NCBI RefSeq assembly: GCF_020520425.1
Contig: NC_079490.1
Span: 6,448,001-6,512,000, forward strand
From: Spinacia oleracea
Lineage: Eukaryota > Streptophyta > Magnoliopsida > Caryophyllales > Amaranthaceae
DNA length: 64,000 nucleotides
Direction of reading: 5' to 3'
The position numbers and the translations under genes were made by a program. The first letter of the stretch is position 1; each line of letters opens with the position of its first letter. Under the pieces are notes generated by a model. The model had not been told where the DNA came from. It did not search any database and worked only from the letters and a program-made list of their open reading frames with translations. This document shows, piece by piece, positions 53,834 to 64,000 of the stretch.

Positions 53834-56800
53834 TCAAAGCCATTCTCCAATATGCTTGATTCCCATAGCTGCAGTGTGCGAGTTGTGCTTCGCTTGCGGC
53901 AGAGGTTTAGTTAATGGATCTGATATGTTGTCATCAGTTCCAATTTTGCTTATCTCGACTTCTTTTCTTTCAACGAACTCTCGTAGAAGGTGAAATCTAC
54001 GAAGTACATGCTTGACTCTCTGGTGGTGTCTAGGCTCTTTTGCCTGTGCAATAGCTCCGTTATTATCACAATACAGGGCTATTGGTCCTTTAATGGAGGG
54101 GACTACACCAAGTTCTCCTATGAACTTCCTTAGCCATATAGCTTCCTTTGCTGCTTCATGTGCAGCAATGTACTCCGCTTCAGTTGTAGAATCCGCAATG
54201 GTGCTTTGCTTAGCACTTTTCCAGCTTACTGCTCCTCCGTTGAGGCAGAAGACAAACCCAGACTGTGATCTGAAATCATCTTTGTCGGTTTGGAAACTTG
54301 CGTCCGTATAGCCTTTAACAATTAATTCATCATCTCCACCATAGACCAGGAAGTCATCTTTGTGCCTTTTCAGGTACTTCAGAATGTTCTTGGCAGTAGT
54401 CCAATGTGCCTCTCCTGGGTCTGACTGGTATCTGCTCGTAGCACTGAGTGCGTACGCAACATCCGGGCGTGTACATATCATAGCATACATTATTGAACCA
54501 ATCAATGATGCATATGGAATCCCATTCATTCGTCTACGCTCATCAAGTGTTTTTGGGCACTGAGTCTTGCTTAGAGTCATTCCATGAGACATGGGTAGGT
54601 AGCCTCGCTTGGAGTCCGCCATCTTGAACCTATCAAGCACCTTATTGATATAAGTGCTTTGACTAAGTCCAATCATCTTTTTAGATCTATCTCTGTAAAT
54701 CTTGATGCCCAATATGTACTGTGCTTCTCCTAGATCCTTCATCGAAAAACATTTCCCAAGCCAAATCTTGACAGAGTTCAACATAGGAATGTCATTTCCG
54801 ATAAGCAATATGTCGTCGACATATAATACTAGGAAAGCAATTTTGCTCCCACTGACCTTCTTGTATACACAAGATTCGTCTGCGTTCTTGATGAAACCAA
54901 AGTCACTGACTGCTTCATCAAAACGTATATTCCAGCTCCTGGATGCCTGCTTCAATCCGTAGATTGACTTCTTTAGCTTGCATACCTTTTTAGCATTCTT
55001 TGGATCCTCAAAACCTTCAGGTTGTGTCATAAACACAGTTTCTGTTAAAACGCCGTTTAAGAAAGCAGTTTTGACATCCATCTGCCATATTTCGTAATCG
55101 TAATATGCAGCGATTGCTAACATTATCCGAATAGACTTTAGCATTGCAACTGGTGAAAAGGTTTCATCGTAATCCACACCGTGGACTTGCCTGTAACCTT
55201 TTGCAACCAATCTAGCTTTGAAAACTTCAAGTTTCCCATCCTTGTCCTTTTTCAGTTTGAAAACCCATTTGCTTCCAATGGCTTGGTAGCCATCTGGCAA
55301 ATCGACCAAATCCCATACTTGGTTTTCAGACATGGAGTCTAATTCAGATTGCATGGCTTCTTGCCACTGCTTGGAGCTAGGGCTCGTCATAGCTTGCTTG
55401 TAAGTCGCAGGTTCATCACTTTCAAGTAATAGAACGTCATAGCTCTCGTTCGTCAAAATACCTAAGTACCTTTCCGGTTGAGATCTATATCTTTGCGATC
55501 TACGCGGGGTAACATTTCTAGATTGACCATGATTCTCACCAGATTCTTCTAAAGATCTCTGAGTTTCATCCTGGATGTCATCTTGAGCATTCTCTAGAGT
55601 TTGTTGTTCGACTCGAATTTCTTCGAGGTCTACTTTTCTCCCACTTGTCATTTTGGAAATGTGATCCTTCTCCAAAAAGACACCATCTCGAGCAACAAAT
55701 ACTTTGTTCTCAGATGTATTGTAGAAGTAATACCCCTTTGTTTCCTTTGGATAGCCCACAAGGATACATTTGTCAGATTTTGGATGAAGTTTGTCTGAAA
55801 TTAATCGTTTGACGTATACTTCACATCCCCAAATCTTAAGAAAAGACACATTTGGAGGCTTTCCAAACCATAATTCGTATGGAGTCTTTTCGACAGCTTT
55901 AGACGGAGCTCTATTTATAGTGAGTGCAGCTGTATTTAGTGCATGTCCCCAAAATTCTAATGGAAGTTCGGCCTGACCCATCATTGACCTGACCATGTCT
56001 AGCAAGGTTCTGTTCCTCCGTTCTGACACACCGTTCCATTGTGGTGTTCCAGGAGGAGTCAATTCTGATAGAATTCCACATTCTTTCAGATGGTCATCAA
56101 ATTCATAGCTCAGATGTTCACCGCCTCTATCAGACCGCAGTGCCTTAATCTTCTTGCCTAATTGATTCTCTACTTCACTCTGAAATTCCTTGAATTTGTC
56201 AAAGGATTCAGACTTATGCTTCATTAGGTAGACATAACCATACCTACTGAAGTCATCAGTGAAAGTGATAAAGTAGCTGAAACCACCTCTAGCATTTGTA
56301 CTCATTGGTCCACATACATCTGTATGGATTAAACCCAATAGTTCATTTGCTCTTTCTCCAACTTTAGAGAAAGGTTGCTTTGTCATTTTGCCAAGTAAAC
56401 ATGATTCGCATTTACCATAATCCTCTAAGTCAAATGGTTCTAGAATTCCTTCCCTTTGAAGTCTTTCCAAGCGTTTCAAGTTTATATGGCCTAATCGACA
56501 ATGCCACAGATAGGTGAGATCTGAATCATCCTTTTTTGGCCTTTTGGTATTTATGTTATATACTTGTTTGTCGTGATCTAATAAATAAAGTCCATTGACT
56601 AATCTAGCAGATCCATAAAACATCTCTTTAAAATAAAACGAACAACTATTGTCTTTTATTATAAAGGAAAATCCCTTAGCATCTAAGCAAGAAACTGAAA
56701 TGATGTTTTTAGTAAGACTTGGAACATGGAAACATTCTTCCAGTTCCAAAACTAGCCCGGAGGGCAACGACAAATAGTAAGTTCCTACAGCTAATGCAGC

Positions 56801-57799
56801 AATCCGTGCTCCATTTCCCACTCGTAGGTCGACTTCACCCTTGCTTAACTTTCTACTTCTTCTTAGTCCCTGTGGATTGGAACATAAGTGTGAGCCACAA
56901 CCAGTATCTAATACCCAAGAAGTTGAATTAGCAAGTATACAGTCTATAACGAAAATACCTGAAGATGGAACGACTGTTCCGTTCTTCTGATCTTCCTTTA
57001 GCTTCAAGCAATCTCTCTTCCAATGCCCCTTCTTCTTGCAGTAGAAGCATTCGGATTCAGAAGTGGGTTGACTGACCTTCCTCTTTGCAGATTTGGCGCC
57101 AGTTTGCTTAGTTGGGCTGGCCTTGTTGCCACCTTTCTTAGCATTCCTCTTCTTTCCAGATTTCTTGAACTTGCCCCCACGCACCATAAGCACATCCTGC
57201 TTATCACTTTTGAGCGTCTTTTCAGCGGTCTTCAGCATACCGTGAAGCTCAGTGAGCGTTTTGTCCAGACTATTCATACTGTAGTTCAGTTTGAACTGAT
57301 CATACCCGCTATGAAGAGAATGGAGGATGGTGTCTATAGCCATTTCCTGAGAAAATTGTTGATCCAGCCGACTCATATTCTCAATGAGTCCAATCATTTT
57401 GAGAACATGTGGACTTACGGGCTAGCCTTTCTTAAGCTTGGTCTCAAGAATTTGCCTATGAGTCTCGAATCTTTCGACTCGAGCCAGATCTTGGAACATG
57501 TTCTTCAACTCACTGATGATTGTGAAAGCATCTGAGTTGATGAACGTTTTCTGCAGATCCGCACTCATGGTGGCGAGCATTAGACATTTCACATCCTTGT
57601 TGGCATCAATCCAACGATTGAGGGCAGCCTGAGTGACCCCGTCGCCAGGAGCTTCGGGCATCGCCTCATCTAGGACATACTCCTTTTCTTCCTGCATAAG
57701 AACTATTTGCAAGTTCCTTTGCCAGTCAAGGAAGTTTTTCCCGTTCAACTTCTCCTTTTCGAGAATTGATCGAATGTTGAATGAATTGTTGTTTGCCAT
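53834..57799 (-). CDS. Copia gag-pol polyprotein with one in-frame TAG
   Basis: Gag starts at MANNNSFNIR (57799). The frame is open apart from one TAG at 57424-57422, after LKKG in the gag domain; upstream and downstream parts are in the same frame, about 1,320 codons together. Positions below count from the ATG at 57397. Zinc knuckle C117-C130 (CFYCKKKGHWKRDC), protease DTG at 164-166, pre-integrase LWHCRLGH with H299/H304/C330/C333, integrase D360, D423, E459, reverse transcriptase with YVDD at 859-862, RNase H D1032, E1073, D1111 (TDASFQ; TTEAEY). The domain order protease-integrase-reverse transcriptase-RNase H defines Copia. Apart from the TAG no defect is seen, so this copy is recently damaged or the stop is read through. 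Confidence 0.93.
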
Positions 57800-57841
57800 A
57801 TTAAAACTACAATTGAAAAGAATAAACAAATAAATAACCAT

Positions 57842-60630
57842 TCACAGTTTCTCTTAATAAACTTAAATTCTAGCATACATGCATAATTCAATGTTTATTA
57901 AGCATTTTATTCAAGTTATTTGTTCCGGCAGGTGTGAATAAAATGATTCCAAGATCCTAAAATCATTGAAGAACTAAGCACAGTTTGTCGACTTAATCCT
58001 AGAACATCTTAGGTAAGCAAAAGCCTTTTGCTAATAGTCTAGAAACTATTCTTGGTTGATAGGTACGTCTAAGAACTTATTAGGTAAACCTATCGAATTT
58101 GCCACGACATAAAAGGACTCCTTACTTATATCGTTGAGTTTCACCAAAACTAACATGTACTCACAATTATTTGTGTACCTTGCCCCTTTAGGACCAATAA
58201 GTAACACCTCGCTGAGCGAAAACTATTACTAGATTGATGTAAAGGATATCCAAGCAAGTGTATATTTTGGCATGGCACCTTTTAACTCAATTTTTTTAAG
58301 TTTGGAACTTAAGGCTCTTACTATGTTGGTTAGATTTTAAGTGAACTAAAATCCTTAATCATGCAACATAATCAAGCTTTTGATCTCATGCATTTTAAGA
58401 CATATTTAAAGCAATAAATAACTTAAAACATGCATAAGATATTTGTGATCTAGTATGGCCCGACTTCATCTTGAAGCTTTGACTTCAAAGTCCGTCTTGA
58501 AAATCTCCGTGGGAGGCACCATTTTCTTCAAATAGGATAAGCTATAACTAATTACAACTATTTGATGGTACGCAGACCATATTTGAATTGAAAAATAACT
58601 TTGGTACTTTAGACCAATTACATTCAAATTAATGGTACGCAGACCATATTTTCTATCCTATTTGGGCCATACTAGTCACTTCATAACCTGCAAAACAGTA
58701 CATATACAATATATACCATTCACCCATTCATTATCATGAATGGCCCACATAGCTGGTTAGTAAAACACATTATGCATCACGTAAACATTTGCAGCAATTA
58801 ATCAAGGGCACCAATAATCTACCAATTATTCAGTCCTTATTAATTCTAATCGAGTTGTTTTAACCTTAAGGATTTGTAGACCTAATCAAGAGTTTATGAC
58901 TAAAAAGCGCTCCCACTCAAACCAATAAATTCATATGCTTTACTAATTTTAAACATAAAATTGTATTTCTAGTCTAACCGGAAACATACAAATTTAATTA
59001 AAATTTAAAGCTCATATAAATTTATAATTGAATCCAAAAATTTAATTTAATTTCAGTCGCATTTAAATTAATTCATGATTTTAATTTTAGTAAAATAATT
59101 AGAATAAATTCCATTTATTATAATTATAATATTCAAAATTAAAATCCAAGAAATTAATTCAAATTATTAATTTTAAAATTAATTAAAATTACGTGAACTG
59201 AAATTTTCAAATTAAACATTCAAAACGATCTAATCGTAACGCAAACACCCTACGCGTTGCACGCCCATGGGCCGTACGCACACAGCCATTGCTGGCCATG
59301 TGCGCGCAGCCCATGCGCCCGTTGCATAGCTGCTGCTGTCCTATCGCAAGCCTCCGCACAGCGCCCCATCGCACGCGAGCTATCGCTCGCAGTGCGCGCG
59401 CGCGAGATCGCTCGCTGGGCGCGCTGGCTCGCTCGCTGAGCGCGCGAGCCATCGCTCGCTGGGGCGCGACATCGCTCGCTGGGCGAGCGACATCGCGCGC
59501 TGCGCGCGCGAGCCATCGCTCGCTGGGGCGCGACATCGCTCGCTGGGCGAGCGACATCGCGCGCTGCGCGCGCGAGCAGTGCTGGGCGCAGCGCTCGTGG
59601 CACGCGAGCTTGCGCTCGCTGCGCGCGAGGCTGCGCGCACTTGTGCGAGGCAGCGCGCGTTGTGGCGCAGCTCGCTTGCTGCCCACACGCGACTGCCTTG
59701 GCTCGCCCTTCGCCCATGCCCATTCGTTCATTGCTCGTGGCACACGACACAAGGCAGGGCTGCTGCCTTGTGCTCGTGCACTACGCCCTTGCTCATTGCA
59801 TTCGTGCCGCACGGGCGACGAGCTCCCTTGCTCGTCGTCGCATGCCCGCATTATACAACACCCCTTAAGGGTAACACGAAGCGTCCATTGCTTCGTGCGT
59901 GCAAGTTATTTGAACGAATCGCATAAAATTTTAAAATTTATATTTAAAATTAATGACAAATTAATAAATATTATTAATTTCATAATTTTAGGGCGAAAAA
60001 ATCGAAAATTTATTATCCAATTGATTTCCGATTGATATGGATTCAAGTCTAGGTCATAAAAATTTAAAATTTATCGTAAATTTACAATTTTTATGGTGGT
60101 TTTTAATCATAGGTTTCTAATTAAATTACAATTAATTATGAAAATCAAATTAATTCTAAATTATTCTAATTTTCAACAAATTAATCATAATTACAAATTA
60201 GATTGCATAATTAACAAGACTAGGCATTCAAACTTGTTAAACATATGCAGTAGGTCAATCAAAAATTCAAGATTTATCAACAGGAATCGCAAATATTTAA
60301 TTTAACATCTTAAATTTACGAAATTTTGCATTCGAAAAACTAAAACCTTCGAAAAGTCATAGTTAGGCTTCGAATTTGAGAATTCTGGGTTCGGCAGAAA
60401 AATACTATTTTTGTCAAAATTTTAGAATGCCTTTTACATGCGGAATTGACACAAAAATCACTCAATTCGGATGAGTGATGAAGAAACTGCCGAAAAACTG
60501 CGTACATATAATTAAATAAACGCAATTTGCAATTAATTAACAATTACGAAAATTAATCACCCCTTTTAATTCTTGCAAATTTGTAATATTTAACCATGTT
60601 CATGCAATTTAGATTATGAAAATAATAAGG
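57842..60630 (-). other. Long Copia leader
   Basis: About 2.8 kb between primer-binding site and gag, with no convincing ORF. Contains the GC-rich hairpin repeat block (about 59,240-59,905). Parallel sequence exists on the plus strand at 15.9-17.5 kb and 25.0-27.9 kb, so the leader is conserved in the family even where coding is lost. Confidence 0.8.
59240..59905. repeat. GC-rich hairpin-forming repeat block in the autonomous Copia leader
   Basis: Repeats of CATCGCTCGCTGGG and GCGCGCGAGCCATCGCTCGC, including a direct duplication of about 60 bp (around 59,450-59,570). Long open frames on both strands here result from base composition. Confidence 0.85.
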
Positions 60631-60645
60631 GGCTCGTGATACCAC
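60631..60645 (-). other. Copia primer-binding site
   Basis: Minus strand GTGGTATCACGAGCC next to the LTR at 60646, identical to the sites at 15,880 and 24,962. Confidence 0.85.
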
Positions 60646-62029
60646 TGTTAGGTTATGATACATATGACACTACATAGATCATGCGGAAACAACCATTAAC
60701 CCAGGACAACATATTATTTACACATAATCATATAGCATAATTTAGATGCATACTCTTTGTTGCGTGCACTCCCTAGCTGCGCCCGAACCGAACAAGAACA
60801 AGTCTTTTAGGACTCCAAGTGTCGCCCCTCCGTAGATAGTCCACAGCACGTCCGGATCCGCCTTAAGATTGACCAACTAGAATCGCCCTTAAGGTACTAG
60901 AAAATTTCGGCACTTTTGAGCAAGATGTGTGTTTGATTTTCTCTCAAAAAACTCACTTTTGAATACTTTGAAACTTGTGTATAAATTATGACCCCTAGGC
61001 CTTTATTTATAGAGTTATGGAAAAGGAATCGTAATCCTAGTAGGATGCGAATTAATTGGAATTAGAATCCTACATGAATTCTATTTAATTAATTTATCCA
61101 ATTAGGAACAGAAATTTAATCATACACTGACTCTTGTAGATTCAGGAATCACGCATGAGCACAAACTCACACACACACGGCAGCCACAAGGGCTGCCCAT
61201 GCGCGTGCGAGCAGCAGCCCGCGCAGCACGGCCCACGCAGCCGTGGCCCTTGGCGCGCGCTGGGCCTGCCTTGCGGTAGGCCTGGCCGCTGCCTTGGCTG
61301 GGCTTGTGGCGCGCATGCTTGCTGGGCGATGGCCCCGGCTTCGTGCTGGGCCTTCGTCCGGCAAGCCTCGTCCGATGCTAATTCGTACGATACGCTTCCG
61401 ATTAAATTTCCATTTCCGGAATCTATTTCCGATACGAACAATATTTAACATTTCCGATTCCGGAATTAATTTCCGTTTCGAACAAATATTTAATATTTCC
61501 GTTTCCTGAATTATTTTCCGATTCCTGCAATATTTCCGATTCTGACAATATTTCCGTTTCCGGTAATATTTCCGATTCTGGTAATATTTCCATTTCCAAT
61601 AATATTTTCCGATACGTACCATGTTTCCGTTTCCGGCAACATCTACGACTTGGATAATATTCATATTTCCGATTCGATCCATATTTCCGTTTCCGGCAAT
61701 ATCATCGTTTCCGGAGTATTCATTTCTTGCCTGTGACGATCTTAGCTCCCACTGAAACCAAGATCCGTCGGTTCCGAATATTCATAGATGGAGTATTTAA
61801 TGCCATTAAATACTTGATCCGTTTACGTACTATTTGTGTGACCCTACGGGTTCAGTCAAGAGTAAGCTGTGGATTAATATCATTAATTCCACTTGAACTG
61901 AAGCGGCCTCTAGCTAGGCATTCAGCTCACTTGATCTCACTGAATTATTAACTTGTTAATTAATACTGAACCGCATTTATTAGACTTAACATAGAATGCA
62001 TACTTGGACCAAGGGCATTATTTCCTTCA
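60646..62029 (-). repeat. Copia LTR, copy 2, shared between two units
   Basis: 1,384 bp. It is the 5' LTR of the unit to its left and at the same time the 3' LTR of the unit to its right, since the interior that follows (62,030 on) again starts with the polypurine tract. Confidence 0.95.
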
Positions 62030-64000
62030 GTCTCCCACTTGTCCTTAGGGACAAGTGTGCATTTCCTAATTCCTTTGTCGCTCGATGCTTGCTCTTGAAC
62101 ATAAGGTAAGAGTTGTCATCCTTATTATGTCCAGAGGTGTTCCTCGGTTTCAGAGTTCAACTGATCAAATAAACAGATAATCATAGCCTATGATTCATCC
62201 GAGCACGGCCATGCATTTCACAGTTTCTAGCTCTCCGAGTGGCCTTGTACAACTTTTAAGCATCTCATCCCGATTTATGGGAGGACAATCCCAATCTTGC
62301 GATCTTGAGATTAGACTTCGTTTGATAGGTGATTACCTGAGCGTTGCCTTTATAGCCTCCTTTTACGGTGCGACGGTTGGTCAACGTCAAAGCAACCAGT
62401 TCTCAAACAAGTAATCTCAAATCACTCAGGTATTGAGGATTTAGTGTCTAATAATTTAATGAAATTTACTTATGACAGACTTTCATCTCTTACAGTAAAG
62501 TTTCATAGGTCTTGTCCGATACTAGTCTTCCCAAAGTAAGTATCTATGCAAATGATTATGACATTGCCATGTCCACATAGTTCAAGAAACAGAACTACTA
62601 GTCATCTTGCACTCTAATCGTCTAACGTTTTCTACGCGTCCAATTTTATAGAAAACTCCGATTAGGGACCATTTTCAACCTTTGACATTCAAGTTCACTT
62701 GATAGACATTTCTTAGTCACAGGACTGGTCCTGACAGTCTATCTTGAATATATCGTCAAGTTGAAGGGACTCATCATTTAATAAACCACAAATTAAATGG
62801 AAAAATGAATTTCTTTCATTTATTGTGAATGATTAACCAATAATGTTTTACAAAGATTTAAACTCTAAAACTTTAAAACATTAAACAGAGACATCAAAGC
62901 CATTCTCCAATATGCTTGATTCCCATAGCTGCAGTGTGCGAGTTGTGCTTCGCTTGCGGCAGAGGTTTAGTTAATGGATCTGATATGTTGTCATCAGTTC
63001 CAATTTTGCTTATCTCGACTTCTTTTCTTTCAACGAACTCTCGTAGAAGGTGAAATCTACGAAGTACATGCTTGACTCTCTGGTGGTGTCTAGGCTCTTT
63101 TGCCTGTGCAATAGCTCCGTTATTATCACAATACAGGGCTATTGGTCCTTTAATGGAGGGGACTACACCAAGTTCTCCTATGAACTTCCTTAGCCATATA
63201 GCTTCCTTTGCTGCTTCATGTGCAGCAATGTACTCCGCTTCAGTTGTAGAATCCGCAATGGTGCTTTGCTTAGCACTTTTCCAGCTTACTGCTCCTCCGT
63301 TGAGGCAGAAGACAAACCCAGACTGTGATCTGAAATCATCTTTGTCGGTTTGGAAACTTGCGTCCGTATAGCCTTTAACAATTAATTCATCATCTCCACC
63401 ATAGACCAGGAAGTCATCTTTGTGCCTTTTCAGGTACTTCAGAATGTTCTTGGCAGTAGTCCAATGTGCCTCTCCTGGGTCTGACTGGTATCTGCTCGTA
63501 GCACTGAGTGCGTACGCAACATCCGGGCGTGTACATATCATAGCATACATTATTGAACCAATCAATGATGCATATGGAATCCCATTCATTCGTCTACGCT
63601 CATCAAGTGTTTTTGGGCACTGAGTCTTGCTTAGAGTCATTCCATGAGACATGGGTAGGTAGCCTCGCTTGGAGTCCGCCATCTTGAACCTATCAAGCAC
63701 CTTATTGATATAAGTGCTTTGACTAAGTCCAATCATCTTTTTAGATCTATCTCTGTAAATCTTGATGCCCAATATGTACTGTGCTTCTCCTAGATCCTTC
63801 ATCGAAAAACATTTCCCAAGCCAAATCTTGACAGAGTTCAACATAGGAATGTCATTTCCGATAAGCAATATGTCGTCGACATATAATACTAGGAAAGCAA
63901 TTTTGCTCCCACTGACCTTCTTGTATACACAAGATTCGTCTGCGTTCTTGATGAAACCAAAGTCACTGACTGCTTCATCAAAACGTATATTCCAGCTCCT
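62030..64000 (-). mobile_element. Second Copia unit in tandem, cut by the window end
   Basis: 62,030-64,000 matches 52,970-54,940 at an offset of exactly 9,060 bp with no difference seen by eye. It contains the 3' part of pol; the rest lies outside the window. Confidence 0.92.
62894..64000 (-). CDS. Copia pol, 3' part, second unit
   Basis: Frame open from the stop at 62894 to the window edge, so the true start is outside. Encodes the end of reverse transcriptase (from the NIRFDEAV-equivalent region through YVDDILLIG) and the RNase H domain (GYTDASFQ, STTEAEYIAA, DNNGAIAQAKEP). Appears identical to the same part of the first unit (53,834-54,940). Confidence 0.92.
   Translation of the reverse strand, partial: RSWNIRFDEAVSDFGFIKNADESCVYKKVSGSKIAFLVLYVDDILLIGNDIPMLNSVKIWLGKCFSMKDLGEAQYILGIKIYRDRSKKMIGLSQSTYINKVLDRFKMADSKRGYLPMSHGMTLSKTQCPKTLDERRRMNGIPYASLIGSIMYAMICTRPDVAYALSATSRYQSDPGEAHWTTAKNILKYLKRHKDDFLVYGGDDELIVKGYTDASFQTDKDDFRSQSGFVFCLNGGAVSWKSAKQSTIADSTTEAEYIAAHEAAKEAIWLRKFIGELGVVPSIKGPIALYCDNNGAIAQAKEPRHHQRVKHVLRRFHLLREFVERKEVEISKIGTDDNISDPLTKPLPQAKHNSHTAAMGIKHIGEWL

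Larger units (their letters stand above)
51586..62029 (-). mobile_element. Autonomous-type Copia element (first full unit)
   Basis: LTRs 51586-52969 and 60646-62029 (1,384 bp each) bound a 7,676-bp interior. The two LTRs differ at only two positions by eye (51708/60768 and 52049/61109). The left edge sits in the LINE at AAGAG|TGTTAGG; if this is a normal insertion its duplicate should lie beyond the window. Order on the minus strand: LTR, primer-binding site, ~2.85-kb leader, gag-pol, polypurine tract, LTR. Same family as the fragments at 15.5 and 23.6 kb. Confidence 0.93.

Overview
The window looks like a piece of a repeat-rich eudicot plant nuclear genome. Evidence: an intron-containing galactinol synthase gene, an intron-containing ankyrin-repeat gene, several MITEs with CTCCCTCCGT- or CTACCTCCGTTT-type ends, plant Copia and Ty3/gypsy elements, a plant LINE with a DUF4283-type ORF1, and AT-rich intergenic DNA. 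There is no bacterial operon structure. The species cannot be fixed from sequence alone.

Layout. 1-8 kb: intergenic DNA with a TGCAACG repeat cluster, several MITEs, a Helitron-like 3' end, a broken PIF/Harbinger transposase containing an in-frame 309-bp tandem duplication, and SINE-like repeats. 8.1-11.1 kb: an apparently intact galactinol synthase gene (four exons, 331 aa) whose introns carry three small transposons. 11.1-15.4 kb: non-coding DNA, tRNA-Ile-like sequences and a ~196-bp tandem array. 15.5-17.5 kb: a fragment of a Copia element (part of an LTR, primer-binding site, leader) abutting the 3' end of a broken ankyrin gene. 18.5-20.0 kb: a second, complete-looking ankyrin-repeat gene.

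20,233-41,509 is one nested block. A Tat-type Ty3/gypsy element on the minus strand has identical-length 426-bp LTRs, TSD CCCTG, an uninterrupted gag-pol, a 46-bp tandem repeat and an antisense spliced gene of the gypsy-type putative transposase family. A non-autonomous Copia element of 10,374 bp (1,370-bp LTRs, TSD CCTGG) has landed inside an exon of that antisense gene. The LTR differences (about 5/426 for the Gypsy, 4/1,370 for the Copia) agree with this order.

41.5-47 kb holds a deleted Copia remnant, a PIF-like terminus, a ~2.56-kb element flanked by 14-bp direct repeats and filled with ATGTTCA-type repeats, and a Tourist-type MITE. 47.2-51.6 kb is a LINE whose ORF2 has two nonsense codons and is cut at 51,585 by a minus-strand Copia element. 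From 51,586 to the window end that Copia is in tandem (LTR-internal-LTR-internal, period 9,060 bp), with nearly full gag-pol coding capacity interrupted by one TAG. This is the same family as the dead-coding Copia copies at 15.5 and 23.6 kb, and is a plausible source of the proteins that mobilised them.

Only the galactinol synthase and the ankyrin gene are likely host protein genes. The rest is transposable elements, their remains, or unassigned intergenic DNA.
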